Assembly: GCA_034436375.1 (NCBI GenBank)
Contig: DAOTVS010000048.1
Location: 1-11,623, forward strand
DNA length: 11,623 nt
Direction of reading: 5' to 3'
DNA from: DAOTVS01 sp034436375
GTDB taxonomy: Bacteria; Chloroflexota; Anaerolineae; SpSt-313
Position numbers and translations under genes: made by a program. Of the stretch, positions 1 to 6,942 are shown in pieces (within the stretch, counting starts at the first letter, position 1; each line of letters starts with the position of its first letter). The notes beneath the pieces were generated by a model that ran no database searches, was not told where the DNA came from, and was given only the letters and a program-made list of their open reading frames with translations.

Positions 1-1
1 G

Positions 2-955
2 GTCGACCGCTTGCCCCGTTTCGAATGGGCCACTTGGTGGGACCAGACTATCGCCCGCTGGCAGACAGAAGGGCTGCCTGCTAATCTGCGTCCGGGGGAG
101 CATGGCGTTGTACAGGTGATGGAGTTCTTTGGTTTGGATCCGGCATGGCAGCACTGGTTCCCTGTCCTGGGTAAGGGTTATCCCAGTATGCCCCATGGCA
201 TTGGCCCCGTGAGCGACATGGCCAGCTACGAGGCCATTCGCCCATACCTCTTCCCTGAGATCGACTGGGAGAAGGCTTTCCCTCAGGAGGTGCGCGAGCG
301 GCACGAGAAGGGCGATCTGGCCGTGTGGTTCACCGTGGACGGGTTCTTCTGGTTTCCGCGCGTGCTCTTTGGTATCGAGCGACACCTGTACGCCTTTTAC
401 GATCACCCCCAGGTGATTCACCGCATCAACGAGGATCTGGTGGCGCGTATCAAGCAGATCGTGGTCGGGGTTTGCCGGTTTATCGAGCCCGACTTTATGA
501 CCTTTGGCGAGGACATGTCGTACAACCACGGTCCTATGCTCTCCCGGGCGCTCTTCGATGAGTTCGAGGCCCCCTACTACCGCGAGGTTATCCCCATCAT
601 TCTCGCACACAACATTGTGCCCATTGTGGACTCGGACGGCAACATCGAATCGTGCGTTCCCTGGTTCACTGACTGTGGCGTGGCGGGTTTTCTGCCCTTT
701 GAGCGCCAGTCAGGGGTCGATATCGCCCGTCTGCGCCGCAATAGCCCCCGCTTGTGCATGATCGGTGGATTTGACAAGATGACCATGACGCGCGGCGTCG
801 ATGCGATGCGGCAAGAGTTCGAGCGCATCCTCCCCGTTATGCAGCAGGGCGGCTACATCCCCAGCGTCGATCATCAGACGCCCCCTGGGGTGTCCATGGC
901 GCAGTACCGCGATTATCTCCAACTTCTATGGGAGTACACGGAGCGCGGGGCATAG
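2..955 (+). CDS. URO-D (uroporphyrinogen decarboxylase) family protein, 5'-truncated by window edge
   Basis: The frame is open from base 2 to a TAG at 953-955, giving about 317 visible residues. The apparent first codon at 11 is a TTG with no ribosome site, so the real start lies left of the window and perhaps 30-60 residues are missing. Counting from base 11, the URO-D barrel shows a GEDMSYNHG segment near 166-174, an acidic D-S-D-G turn near 207-210, GGFDK near 252-256, and the typical C-terminal GGYIPSVDHQTPPGVS near 280-295 followed by a tyrosine-rich helix. That ending is typical of the non-haem URO-D branch, which resembles corrinoid or cobalamin methyltransferases, rather than HemE. 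The substrate cannot be told from sequence. No corrinoid protein or haem gene is in view. The next gene, 147 nt downstream on the same strand, is a glycoside-hydrolase-like protein, so a catabolic role is more likely than haem synthesis. The family is clear; the function is uncertain. Confidence 0.85.
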   Translation, partial: VDRLPRFEWATWWDQTIARWQTEGLPANLRPGEHGVVQVMEFFGLDPAWQHWFPVLGKGYPSMPHGIGPVSDMASYEAIRPYLFPEIDWEKAFPQEVRERHEKGDLAVWFTVDGFFWFPRVLFGIERHLYAFYDHPQVIHRINEDLVARIKQIVVGVCRFIEPDFMTFGEDMSYNHGPMLSRALFDEFEAPYYREVIPIILAHNIVPIVDSDGNIESCVPWFTDCGVAGFLPFERQSGVDIARLRRNSPRLCMIGGFDKMTMTRGVDAMRQEFERILPVMQQGGYIPSVDHQTPPGVSMAQYRDYLQLLWEYTERGA

Positions 956-1102
956 ACCTGCGACTATCGGTGTATGGTGGCAGGTTGTGGGAAAGCTCGC
1001 ATCGAATAGGATACAAGTGAAAGCCGCATAGCAGGGTAATGATGCAGAAGGATAATGTAGCATACCAGCCTCGCTATGCGCCAGGTTCTTGAGGAGGCAC
1101 CC
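956..1102 (+). promoter_or_regulatory. Intergenic spacer with an 8-bp inverted repeat before the hydrolase gene
   Basis: An 8-bp perfect inverted repeat pairs 1025-1032 (CGCATAGC) with 1073-1080 (GCTATGCG). Inside it are weaker pairings, ATGC 1042-1045 with GCAT 1060-1063. It ends 10 nt before the GAGGAGG ribosome site at 1091-1097. It could be a leader hairpin or a regulator operator. A promoter is not convincing: TTGTGG at 985-990 and TAGGAT at 1007-1012, 16 nt apart, is the best pair I found, and it is weak. Whether the hydrolase is cotranscribed with the upstream URO-D gene is undecided. Confidence 0.35.
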
Positions 1103-3073
1103 ATGGTCAAGCTACCCGCTCGGCAGATCCACCTGGATTTCCACACTTCGGAGCTGATCCCCGACGTCGGCAGCCGGTTCGACAAGCGCCAGTGGCAGGA
1201 GGCGCTGCGGCTGGGCCATGTGAACTGGATCAATGTGTTTGCCAAGTGCCACCATGGCTGGAGCTATTACCCCACGCGGGTGGGCAACATGCACCCGACC
1301 CTCAAACGCGACCTGTTGGGCGAGCAGATCGCGGCCTGCCACGAGATCGGCGTGCGGGCCCCGATCTATTACACCGTTGGCTGGTCGGCCAACGACGCGC
1401 TCACGCATCCCGAGTGGACGGTAAGGGATCGGCAGGGCAAGCCCGTCGCCCGTAACGTTGATTTCAGCGCCAGGCCTGAGGATAAGCGCCCCGGCGGCTC
1501 CTGGCAGTTCCTCTGCCCGAGCGGTGGCTACCGGGAGCTGATGCTGGCGCAGACGCGGGAGCTCTGTGAGCGCTATGAGGTTGATGGCTTTTGGTACGAT
1601 ATCTGCACCATCAGCGGCCCCTGCTTTTGCCCCAACTGCCTGGCCGGCATGGCGGCGGAGGGGCTGGACGCGGCCCGCGATGAGGATGCGCAGCGTTATT
1701 TCATCCTTAACTGGCAGCGCTTCATGGCGGCCTGCAACGAGATCATCCACGCCAGTCACCCGCAGGCGACGGTGTTCTACAACGGCACGACGAGCATCTA
1801 CGGCCCCGACTATATGCCCTGGATGACGCAGGCTGAGCTGGAGGATCTGCCCACGACCTGGGGCGGCTATGACAAGTTCCCCCTGCGCAGTCGCTTCTTC
1901 TTCACCAAGGGCAAGCCTATGATCGCTATGAGCGGCAAGTTCCACACCAGCTGGGGCGAGTTTGGTGGGTTCAAGCACCCCGATGCGCTGCGCTTCGAGG
2001 CGGCGGCGATGATCGCTTATGGCGTAGCCTGCAATTTCGGGGACCAGCTTCACCCCCTGGGTGAAATGGACTTGGCCACTTATCGGAACATCGGCGAGGC
2101 CTACAAATATGTGGAGCAGATCGAGGATTACGGCCCCGGCGGTGAGCCGTGCGCCAACCTGGGCCTGTGGATTACGGGGAGCAATAGCGATGACCAGGGC
2201 ACAGCCAACATGCTCATGGAGAGCCAGCTCGATTTCGCCGTGGCCCTGCCCGGCCAGGACCTCAGCCGGTTTGAGACGGTGGTTCTGGGCGGCGGGCGCT
2301 GCCTGGACGAGACCTCGGCAGCGCAACTGCGCGATTATGTGGCGGGGGGCGGCTCGCTCCTGGTGCTGGGCGAGAGCGCGCTCGACCCGGCGCGGGAGCG
2401 CTTCCTGCTGGATGTAGGCGCCGGGTATGTGGGCCCGGCGCAGTATGAGCTGGATTACCTGGTGGCCGGGCCGGCGCTGAGCGAGGGGGTGGTCGAGTCG
2501 CCCTTCCTCAACTATACGGCCGCCCTGCGTTGCCAGCCCACTACGGGCGAGGTGCTGGCGCGCATCCGCGAGCCCTATTTCGACCGCACCTATGGCCACT
2601 ATTGCTCACACCTGAATACCCCGTTCCAACCCGTCGAAGCGACTCATCCGGGGGCGGTGCGTCAGGGGCGTGTGGTCTTTTTGCCGCATCGGCTGGGGGC
2701 GCTGTACTATGAGCACGGGGCGCGCCTGCACCGGCAGTTCTTCGTGAATGCGCTGCGGCTGCTCTACCAGCACCCGTTCTTCACCACGCATATGCCCAGC
2801 GCCGGGCGGGTGAGCGTGCTGCATCAGCGGGAGGAGCGGCGCTATGTGGCGCACCTGCTCTATGGCCCGCCCATGCAGCGCGGCCGCTGCCTCGTCATCG
2901 AGGACCTGGTGCCACTCTACGAGGTGCCGGTGGCGCTGCGTGTGCCGGAGGAGATCAAGCGGGCCTTCCTGGCGCCGGGCGGCCAGGAAGTGGCGCTGAT
3001 GCGCGAGGGCGATACCGTCCGCGCCGTGGTGCCCAGGGTGGAGGGGCACCAGGCCATCGTTTTTGAGTATTAA
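1103..3073 (+). CDS. Glycoside-hydrolase-like protein, GHL6 / GH151 (alpha-L-fucosidase-like) with trimerisation-type domain
   Basis: The ATG at 1103 is chosen because GAGGAGG lies 5 nt upstream (1091-1097). An in-frame ATG at 1076 would add nine residues but has no ribosome site. The product is 656 residues. The N-terminal part (about 1-340) begins RQIHLDFHTSELIPDVG and looks like a TIM-barrel hydrolase of the GHL6 group, which I associate with GH151 alpha-L-fucosidases. The DGFWYD segment (161-166) is the best candidate for a catalytic acid site. A CFCPNC cysteine cluster (174-179) follows directly and may bind metal. Residues about 350-470 resemble the beta-galactosidase trimerisation (amidotransferase-like) domain, with LGLWITGSNS near 353 and GGGSLLVLGE near 415. 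A beta-rich C-terminus follows. No signal peptide is seen, so it is probably cytoplasmic and acts on imported oligosaccharides. It is close to full length for the family. The hydrolase-like family is fairly sure; fucosidase activity is inference. Confidence 0.8.
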   Translation: MVKLPARQIHLDFHTSELIPDVGSRFDKRQWQEALRLGHVNWINVFAKCHHGWSYYPTRVGNMHPTLKRDLLGEQIAACHEIGVRAPIYYTVGWSANDALTHPEWTVRDRQGKPVARNVDFSARPEDKRPGGSWQFLCPSGGYRELMLAQTRELCERYEVDGFWYDICTISGPCFCPNCLAGMAAEGLDAARDEDAQRYFILNWQRFMAACNEIIHASHPQATVFYNGTTSIYGPDYMPWMTQAELEDLPTTWGGYDKFPLRSRFFFTKGKPMIAMSGKFHTSWGEFGGFKHPDALRFEAAAMIAYGVACNFGDQLHPLGEMDLATYRNIGEAYKYVEQIEDYGPGGEPCANLGLWITGSNSDDQGTANMLMESQLDFAVALPGQDLSRFETVVLGGGRCLDETSAAQLRDYVAGGGSLLVLGESALDPARERFLLDVGAGYVGPAQYELDYLVAGPALSEGVVESPFLNYTAALRCQPTTGEVLARIREPYFDRTYGHYCSHLNTPFQPVEATHPGAVRQGRVVFLPHRLGALYYEHGARLHRQFFVNALRLLYQHPFFTTHMPSAGRVSVLHQREERRYVAHLLYGPPMQRGRCLVIEDLVPLYEVPVALRVPEEIKRAFLAPGGQEVALMREGDTVRAVVPRVEGHQAIVFEY

Positions 3074-3093
3074 GGTACTTTTGAAAAGTACCT
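3073..3093. terminator. Perfect palindrome between convergent genes, candidate bidirectional terminator
   Basis: Bases 3073-3082 (AGGTACTTTT) are the exact reverse complement of 3084-3093 (AAAAGTACCT) around a single G at 3083. The palindrome starts at the last base of the hydrolase stop codon and lies 6 nt beyond the stop of the convergent UPF0210 gene. An RNA hairpin of about 8 bp with a 5-nt loop could form from either strand. There is no long U tract after the stem on either side, so it may stabilise 3' ends or work with Rho rather than act as a strong intrinsic terminator. Confidence 0.5.
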
Positions 3094-3099
3094 GAGACT

Positions 3100-4314
3100 T
3101 TAGGACCGGCTGTAGCGCACGATCTCGATCGTTTCGTCGCCCGACAAGGGCCCGTGGGAGAGCCCGCCCTGCAGGGCGAGGACGCGGCTGTTGGCAAAGT
3201 AGGCAAAGTCAAAGGTGACGGGGTCACCAGCCTGCTTGCCGGGCATGGGCATCAGGCGCGCCGTGAGGGGCTTGCCGCTGCGCAGGGCGAGTGCGCCCAT
3301 ATCGGCGAGGACGCCGGTGAGCGCTTCGAGCGAGGTATCGCCGGGCAGGGGGATGGTGTCGAGCCCGGTGCCGCACACGGCCGACATGAGCAGTAGATCA
3401 TGGACGGTCAGCGCGCCCGCGGCGGCGCGCGCGGCCAGAGCGGCGTCTTCCAGGACCGGCAGCATGAGGCCCGAGAAGCCGCAGCGTGGGAACTGGGCGC
3501 GGTTGATGGCGTCGGCCACGAGTGCCGCTGCCGCAATGCCTCCCTCGTCTCCGGGCATCCCGCCCAGAAGCTCCAGGGCGGTGCCCAGGCTGCGTTCGCG
3601 CTCCGGGTAGGGAGCGAGCGAAAAGTCGAGACCTACAAAGCCTGCACCATGGGCCCCGGCGATGCCCTCGGCAATACACCCGAGATCCTGCCCGGCGCGC
3701 TCGATGGCCACGCGCAGGCGACGGGCGGCGTCGCGGGGGCTCGTTGCACCATCACAAGCCTGGATGGCCAGGTCCGCCGCTTCTACGGCCAGGGCAAAAC
3801 GGAGCGGGCCACCACGGGCATAGGAGGCGGGGAAGAAGGGGGTCTCGGGCGCGCAATTGGCCAGGGCGGCCAGGTAGAGGTTGCCAAAGCCGTCGCCCGA
3901 GCGTTGGGCCACGGTCTGCACCAGCTGCGCACAGCGGCGGCAGGCGGCCAGGCTGAGGCGGCCGCGGCAATCGGCAATCTCCAGTGAGGCAAAGACGCGC
4001 CCCGCAGCCAGGGGCTCGGCGAGGGCGGCGGCGTAGGCCGGATCATCATCGAGGCGCACGGGGCCAATGGCGGCATAATCGAGGCCGGCCGCCCGGATAG
4101 CTGCAGCCAGCGATGCGGCCAGCTCCGGCGCCTGCGCGGGCTCGCTGAGATAGGTCGGAAAGGGCGTTGTGGCCAGGCGCAGGCTCTGGATGATATAGCC
4201 CGCCTGCTCCAAGGCGGTGCGCGCAATCTGGAGGAACTCGGCGGCCCCCTGTACGGCAGCATTGTCGACTGGGAAGCTGCCACTGATAAAGGCGGTGATG
4301 GCACGGATTTGCAA
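3100..4314 (-). CDS. UPF0210 / DUF711 family protein
   Basis: The start is a TTG at 4314, set by AAGGAG on the - strand (4322-4327) with a 7-nt spacer. It is also where family similarity begins (QIRAITAFISGSFPVD). The frame stays open upstream to 4476, but that extension is Pro/Ser-rich and runs through a promoter and palindromes, so I reject it. The product is 404 residues ending in TAA at 3100-3102. Hallmarks are GFVGLDFSLAPYPE, the FSGLMLPVLEDAALAARA stretch, SAVCGTGLDTIPLPGDTS, and ARLMPMPGKQAGDPVTFDF near the C-terminus, all typical of UPF0210. The family is soluble and has solved structures with a fold related to pyruvate formate-lyase-like barrels, but no accepted reaction is known to me. 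It stands alone with its own promoter, so context gives no function. Family assignment is firm. Confidence 0.9.
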   Translation of the reverse strand: MQIRAITAFISGSFPVDNAAVQGAAEFLQIARTALEQAGYIIQSLRLATTPFPTYLSEPAQAPELAASLAAAIRAAGLDYAAIGPVRLDDDPAYAAALAEPLAAGRVFASLEIADCRGRLSLAACRRCAQLVQTVAQRSGDGFGNLYLAALANCAPETPFFPASYARGGPLRFALAVEAADLAIQACDGATSPRDAARRLRVAIERAGQDLGCIAEGIAGAHGAGFVGLDFSLAPYPERERSLGTALELLGGMPGDEGGIAAAALVADAINRAQFPRCGFSGLMLPVLEDAALAARAAAGALTVHDLLLMSAVCGTGLDTIPLPGDTSLEALTGVLADMGALALRSGKPLTARLMPMPGKQAGDPVTFDFAYFANSRVLALQGGLSHGPLSGDETIEIVRYSRS

Positions 4315-4321
4315 GGCCGGA

Positions 4322-4327
4322 CTCCTT
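4322..4327 (-). promoter_or_regulatory. Shine-Dalgarno site fixing the TTG start of the UPF0210 gene
   Basis: On the - strand the site reads AAGGAG and is followed by a 7-nt spacer to TTG at 4314-4312. No ATG or GTG occurs in frame nearer to the site, and protein similarity begins at this codon. Confidence 0.8.
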
Positions 4328-4347
4328 GGTTGGAAACTGTGGGGAAG

Positions 4348-4376
4348 ACTATAGCGTAAGCCAGGCGGGTTGTCCA
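4348..4376 (-). promoter_or_regulatory. Sigma70-type promoter of the UPF0210 gene
   Basis: On the - strand, TGGACA (4376-4371, five of six to consensus) is separated by 17 nt from TATAGT (4353-4348, five of six). Transcription would start near 4341, giving a leader of about 26 nt that just contains the ribosome site. This makes the gene a separate transcription unit. Confidence 0.7.
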
Positions 4377-4392
4377 GTCGGGTATGCGAGGG

Positions 4393-4426
4393 ATGCCGGG
4401 CTGCAGGCTGCGCAACGCCCCGGCAT
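4393..4426. repeat. 8-bp stem inverted repeat upstream of the UPF0210 promoter
   Basis: ATGCCGGG at 4393-4400 pairs exactly with CCCGGCAT at 4419-4426 across an 18-nt loop. It lies 5 nt from the larger palindrome at 4431-4478, between the ABC ATPase 3' end and the UPF0210 promoter. The two structures may be parts of one element, possibly a terminator region for the transcript coming from the ATPase gene. Confidence 0.5.
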
Positions 4427-4430
4427 TGGG

Positions 4431-4478
4431 CCTTGAGGTATGGGATGGATGCAGCTGCACCCATCCCATACCCCAAGG
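4431..4478. repeat. 48-bp near-perfect palindrome
   Basis: The sequence is symmetric about 4454/4455. Going outward, five pairs match, then one mismatch (A4449/C4460), twelve pairs match (4437-4448 with 4461-4472), then one mismatch (A4436/C4473), and five more match (4431-4435 with 4474-4478). That is 22 of 24 pairs with no loop. It lies in the non-coding gap between the ABC ATPase stop (4550) and the UPF0210 promoter. As RNA it would form a long hairpin with the central bases as the loop, but no U tract follows on either strand. An 11-bp piece of it, 4452-4462, recurs directly at 4538-4548. Confidence 0.75.
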
Positions 4479-4549
4479 AGGCTGCCGGTCAGCGGCGAAG
4501 CGAGCTGCGCTGCGCCTGCCTGGTGAGTCTTCTGCGCCAGCTGCACCCT

Positions 4550-5416
<867 letters not shown>

Positions 5417-5457
5417 GGTAAAACTGGCCTGGTTGACGGCTATGAAACGGGTGGTTG

Positions 5458-5484
5458 CTAAACCCTGGTGATCAGCCCCTTCAC
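5458..5484 (-). pseudogene. Out-of-frame N-terminal fragment of the ABC ATPase
   Basis: GTG at 5484 reads VKGLITRV and then TAG (5460-5458). This matches how Opp/Dpp ATPases begin (VKGL.T.V). Adding one base at the TAG would fuse it to the downstream frame as V-K-G-L-I-T-R-V-x-A-T-T-R-F-I-A-V-N-Q. With a T or C after TA, the new residue is Tyr. The GTG lies 4 nt after the kbl stop, so translation could couple to kbl. The site upstream of the GTG is weak. Confidence 0.55.
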
Positions 5485-5488
5485 ATCC

Positions 5489-6676
5489 CTACCGAAGGAC
5501 CCCCAGCCTCTTGCCCACTCGGGCAAAAGCCTCCAGCCCAAACTCCAGGTCGCGCTGCTGTAGGGTGGCCGAGACCATGACGCGGATGCGCGCCTTGCCC
5601 CGCGGCACCGTCGGGAAGCCCAAGGCCATGGCAAAGACGCCCTCTTCGAAGAGCTGGCGCGAGAACTCTTTGGCCAGCGGCGCTTCGCCGAGCATGACGG
5701 GCGTGATGGGGGTGACGCTCCGCCCCAGGTCGAAGCCCAGGCGCTGCATCTCGGCCTTGAAAAAGCGGGTATTGGCCCACAATTGGTCGACCAGCGCGGT
5801 GGAGCTCTCCAGCAGGTCCACGCCAGCCAGGCAGGCAGCCACGTCGGCGGGGGTGGCGGCGCTGGAGAAGAGGAAGGGCCGGGCGCGCTGGCGGAGATAG
5901 TCGGTGATGAGTTTCTTGCCGGCCACATAGCCGCCCATGACGCCAAAGGCCTTGGAGAGGGTGCCGATCTCCACATCGACCTGGCCATGCAGGCCGAAAT
6001 GGTCGACGATGCCGCGCCCGCCGTGGCCCATGACGCCCTCGCCATGGGCATCATCGACCATGAAGAGGCAGCCGTAGCGCTCGGCGACCTGGTACTCCTT
6101 GTCCAGGGGCGCAATGTCGCCATCCATGGAAAAGACCCCATCGGTCACCACGAGCGCGCGCCGAAAGTTGCCGCGCTTTTCGGCCAGCATCTGCTCGAGG
6201 GCGGTGGGGTCAGCATGCGGAAAACGCTCGATCTGCGCACGCGAGAGGCGCGAGCCGTCGATGATGCTGGCATGGTTCAACTCGTCGGAAAAGATGACAT
6301 CCTCGCGCTCCACCAGGGCCGGGATCACCGCCAGGTTGGCGCAAAAGCCCGACTGGAAGGAGATGACTCCCTCCACGCCTTTGAACCGGGCCAGCCGCTC
6401 CTCCAGCTGGAGGTGAATATCCAGGGTGCCGGCGATGGAGCGCACTGCGCCGGGGCCTACGCCATAGCGCTCGATGGCGCGTTGCGCGGCCTCTTTCAGC
6501 GCCGGGTGATTGGCCAGCCCCAGGTAATTGTTGGAGCAGAGGTTGAGCGCCCGCTTGCCGTCGACCTCCACCCAGGCGCCCTGGGGCGACTGGATGGTGC
6601 GGATATTGATGAAGAGCCCCTGCTCCTTCAGGGCAGCGATATCATCGTTGATAAAGGCCAACTTGTCCGCGGTCAT
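5489..6676 (-). CDS. kbl: Glycine C-acetyltransferase (2-amino-3-ketobutyrate CoA ligase)
   Basis: The 395-residue product is a fold-type I PLP enzyme of the alpha-oxoamine synthase family. It cleaves 2-amino-3-ketobutyrate with CoA to glycine and acetyl-CoA in the cytoplasm, the second step of threonine breakdown. Visible markers are LCSNNYLGLANHP (46-58), the NHASIIDG segment (134-141), VDDAHGEGVMG (207-217) and the PLP lysine K242 in GTLSKAFGVMGGY. Length and the C-terminal ARVGKRLGVLR ending match the E. coli enzyme. The ATG at 6676 has GGGAGGA 4 nt upstream (6687-6681). The tdh gene in the same orientation upstream strongly supports Kbl over the related BioF or HemA. An untranslated or leader stretch of 266 nt separates it from the peroxiredoxin-like gene, so it may also have its own promoter. 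Confidence 0.95.
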   Translation of the reverse strand: MTADKLAFINDDIAALKEQGLFINIRTIQSPQGAWVEVDGKRALNLCSNNYLGLANHPALKEAAQRAIERYGVGPGAVRSIAGTLDIHLQLEERLARFKGVEGVISFQSGFCANLAVIPALVEREDVIFSDELNHASIIDGSRLSRAQIERFPHADPTALEQMLAEKRGNFRRALVVTDGVFSMDGDIAPLDKEYQVAERYGCLFMVDDAHGEGVMGHGGRGIVDHFGLHGQVDVEIGTLSKAFGVMGGYVAGKKLITDYLRQRARPFLFSSAATPADVAACLAGVDLLESSTALVDQLWANTRFFKAEMQRLGFDLGRSVTPITPVMLGEAPLAKEFSRQLFEEGVFAMALGFPTVPRGKARIRVMVSATLQQRDLEFGLEAFARVGKRLGVLR

Positions 6677-6822
6677 GGCGTCCTCCCATGGGTCCCCGAC
6701 GAGTCGCCCACGCCCGATGGGGCATAGCGCACGATGAAAATGCCCTTCGGCCCCAGGGTACCATGCTCCGCACGCGGGCGGAACAGGCCTTTTGCTGGGT
6801 GTAGTGGGCCTGGGCGGAGCAT
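6673..6822 (-). CDS. Possible 49-residue leader ORF overlapping the kbl start
   Basis: An ATG at 6822 opens 49 codons ending in TGA (6675-6673), which overlaps the kbl ATG as ATGA, a classic translational-coupling geometry. The peptide begins MLRPGPLHPAKGLF and is Gly-, Pro- and Arg-rich, with no recognisable domain. There is no ribosome site before its ATG, and the start lies in the 6814-6822 arm of an inverted repeat that could hide it. The ATG also falls inside a candidate -10 box. It may be chance in GC-rich DNA. Confidence 0.2.
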   Translation of the reverse strand: MLRPGPLHPAKGLFRPRAEHGTLGPKGIFIVRYAPSGVGDSSGTHGRTP

Positions 6823-6942
6823 ATCAGCTGGCGCTTACCCGACAGGCCAGCAAGGGCCATTTTTCATAGCGGTGCTGGCGGGCGTCCGTGGGCGCTCGTC
6901 TGGGGACCCCACCGTGGCCTACACGGGCCACTCCGGCGCCCC
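6677..6942 (-). promoter_or_regulatory. 266-nt spacer before kbl with nested inverted repeats and a weak promoter-like site
   Basis: ATGCTCCGC (6763-6771) pairs with GCGGAGCAT (6814-6822), and inside it CAGGCC (6784-6789) pairs with GGCCTG (6807-6812), giving a two-part stem spanning 60 nt. Nearer the peroxiredoxin-like stop, GTGGCC (6914-6919) pairs with GGCCAC (6926-6931) over a 6-nt loop, 11 nt beyond the stop, and could protect or end the upstream message. On the - strand TGATATGCT (6826-6818) resembles the extended -10 of the tdh promoter (TGATATACT), but no good -35 precedes it. I find no known riboswitch. Confidence 0.4.

Noticed and set aside
1076..1102. Start of the hydrolase at ATG 1076
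   Set aside because: No ribosome site precedes it, while GAGGAGG fits the ATG at 1103.
1112..2599. 495-codon open frame on the - strand opposite the hydrolase gene
   Set aside because: It is a shadow of high-GC codon bias on the other strand: the protein is rich in Ala, Arg and Leu with no domain, no ribosome site, and the + strand gene is clear.
3400..3987. 195-codon + strand open frame across the UPF0210 gene
   Set aside because: Low-complexity Gly/Ala/Arg product opposite a recognised family.
4315..4476. N-terminal extension of the UPF0210 protein to ATG 4476
   Set aside because: It would run through the -10 and -35 boxes and a palindrome, has no family similarity, and the TTG at 4314 has a good ribosome site.
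5455..5470. Programmed -1 frameshift at GGGTTTA in the ABC ATPase
   Set aside because: The heptamer is in the wrong register: the zero frame reads AGG GTT TAG, whereas slippage needs GGT TTA. An indel explains the frame better.
5783..6727. 314-codon open frame on the + strand across kbl
   Set aside because: It is antisense to a well-supported kbl with conserved PLP motifs and has no domain of its own.
6677..6800. Glycine riboswitch before kbl, suggested by CCGAAGGGC on the - strand
   Set aside because: The motif is partly like the glycine-aptamer core, but the conserved CTCAGG part and the paired stems are missing.
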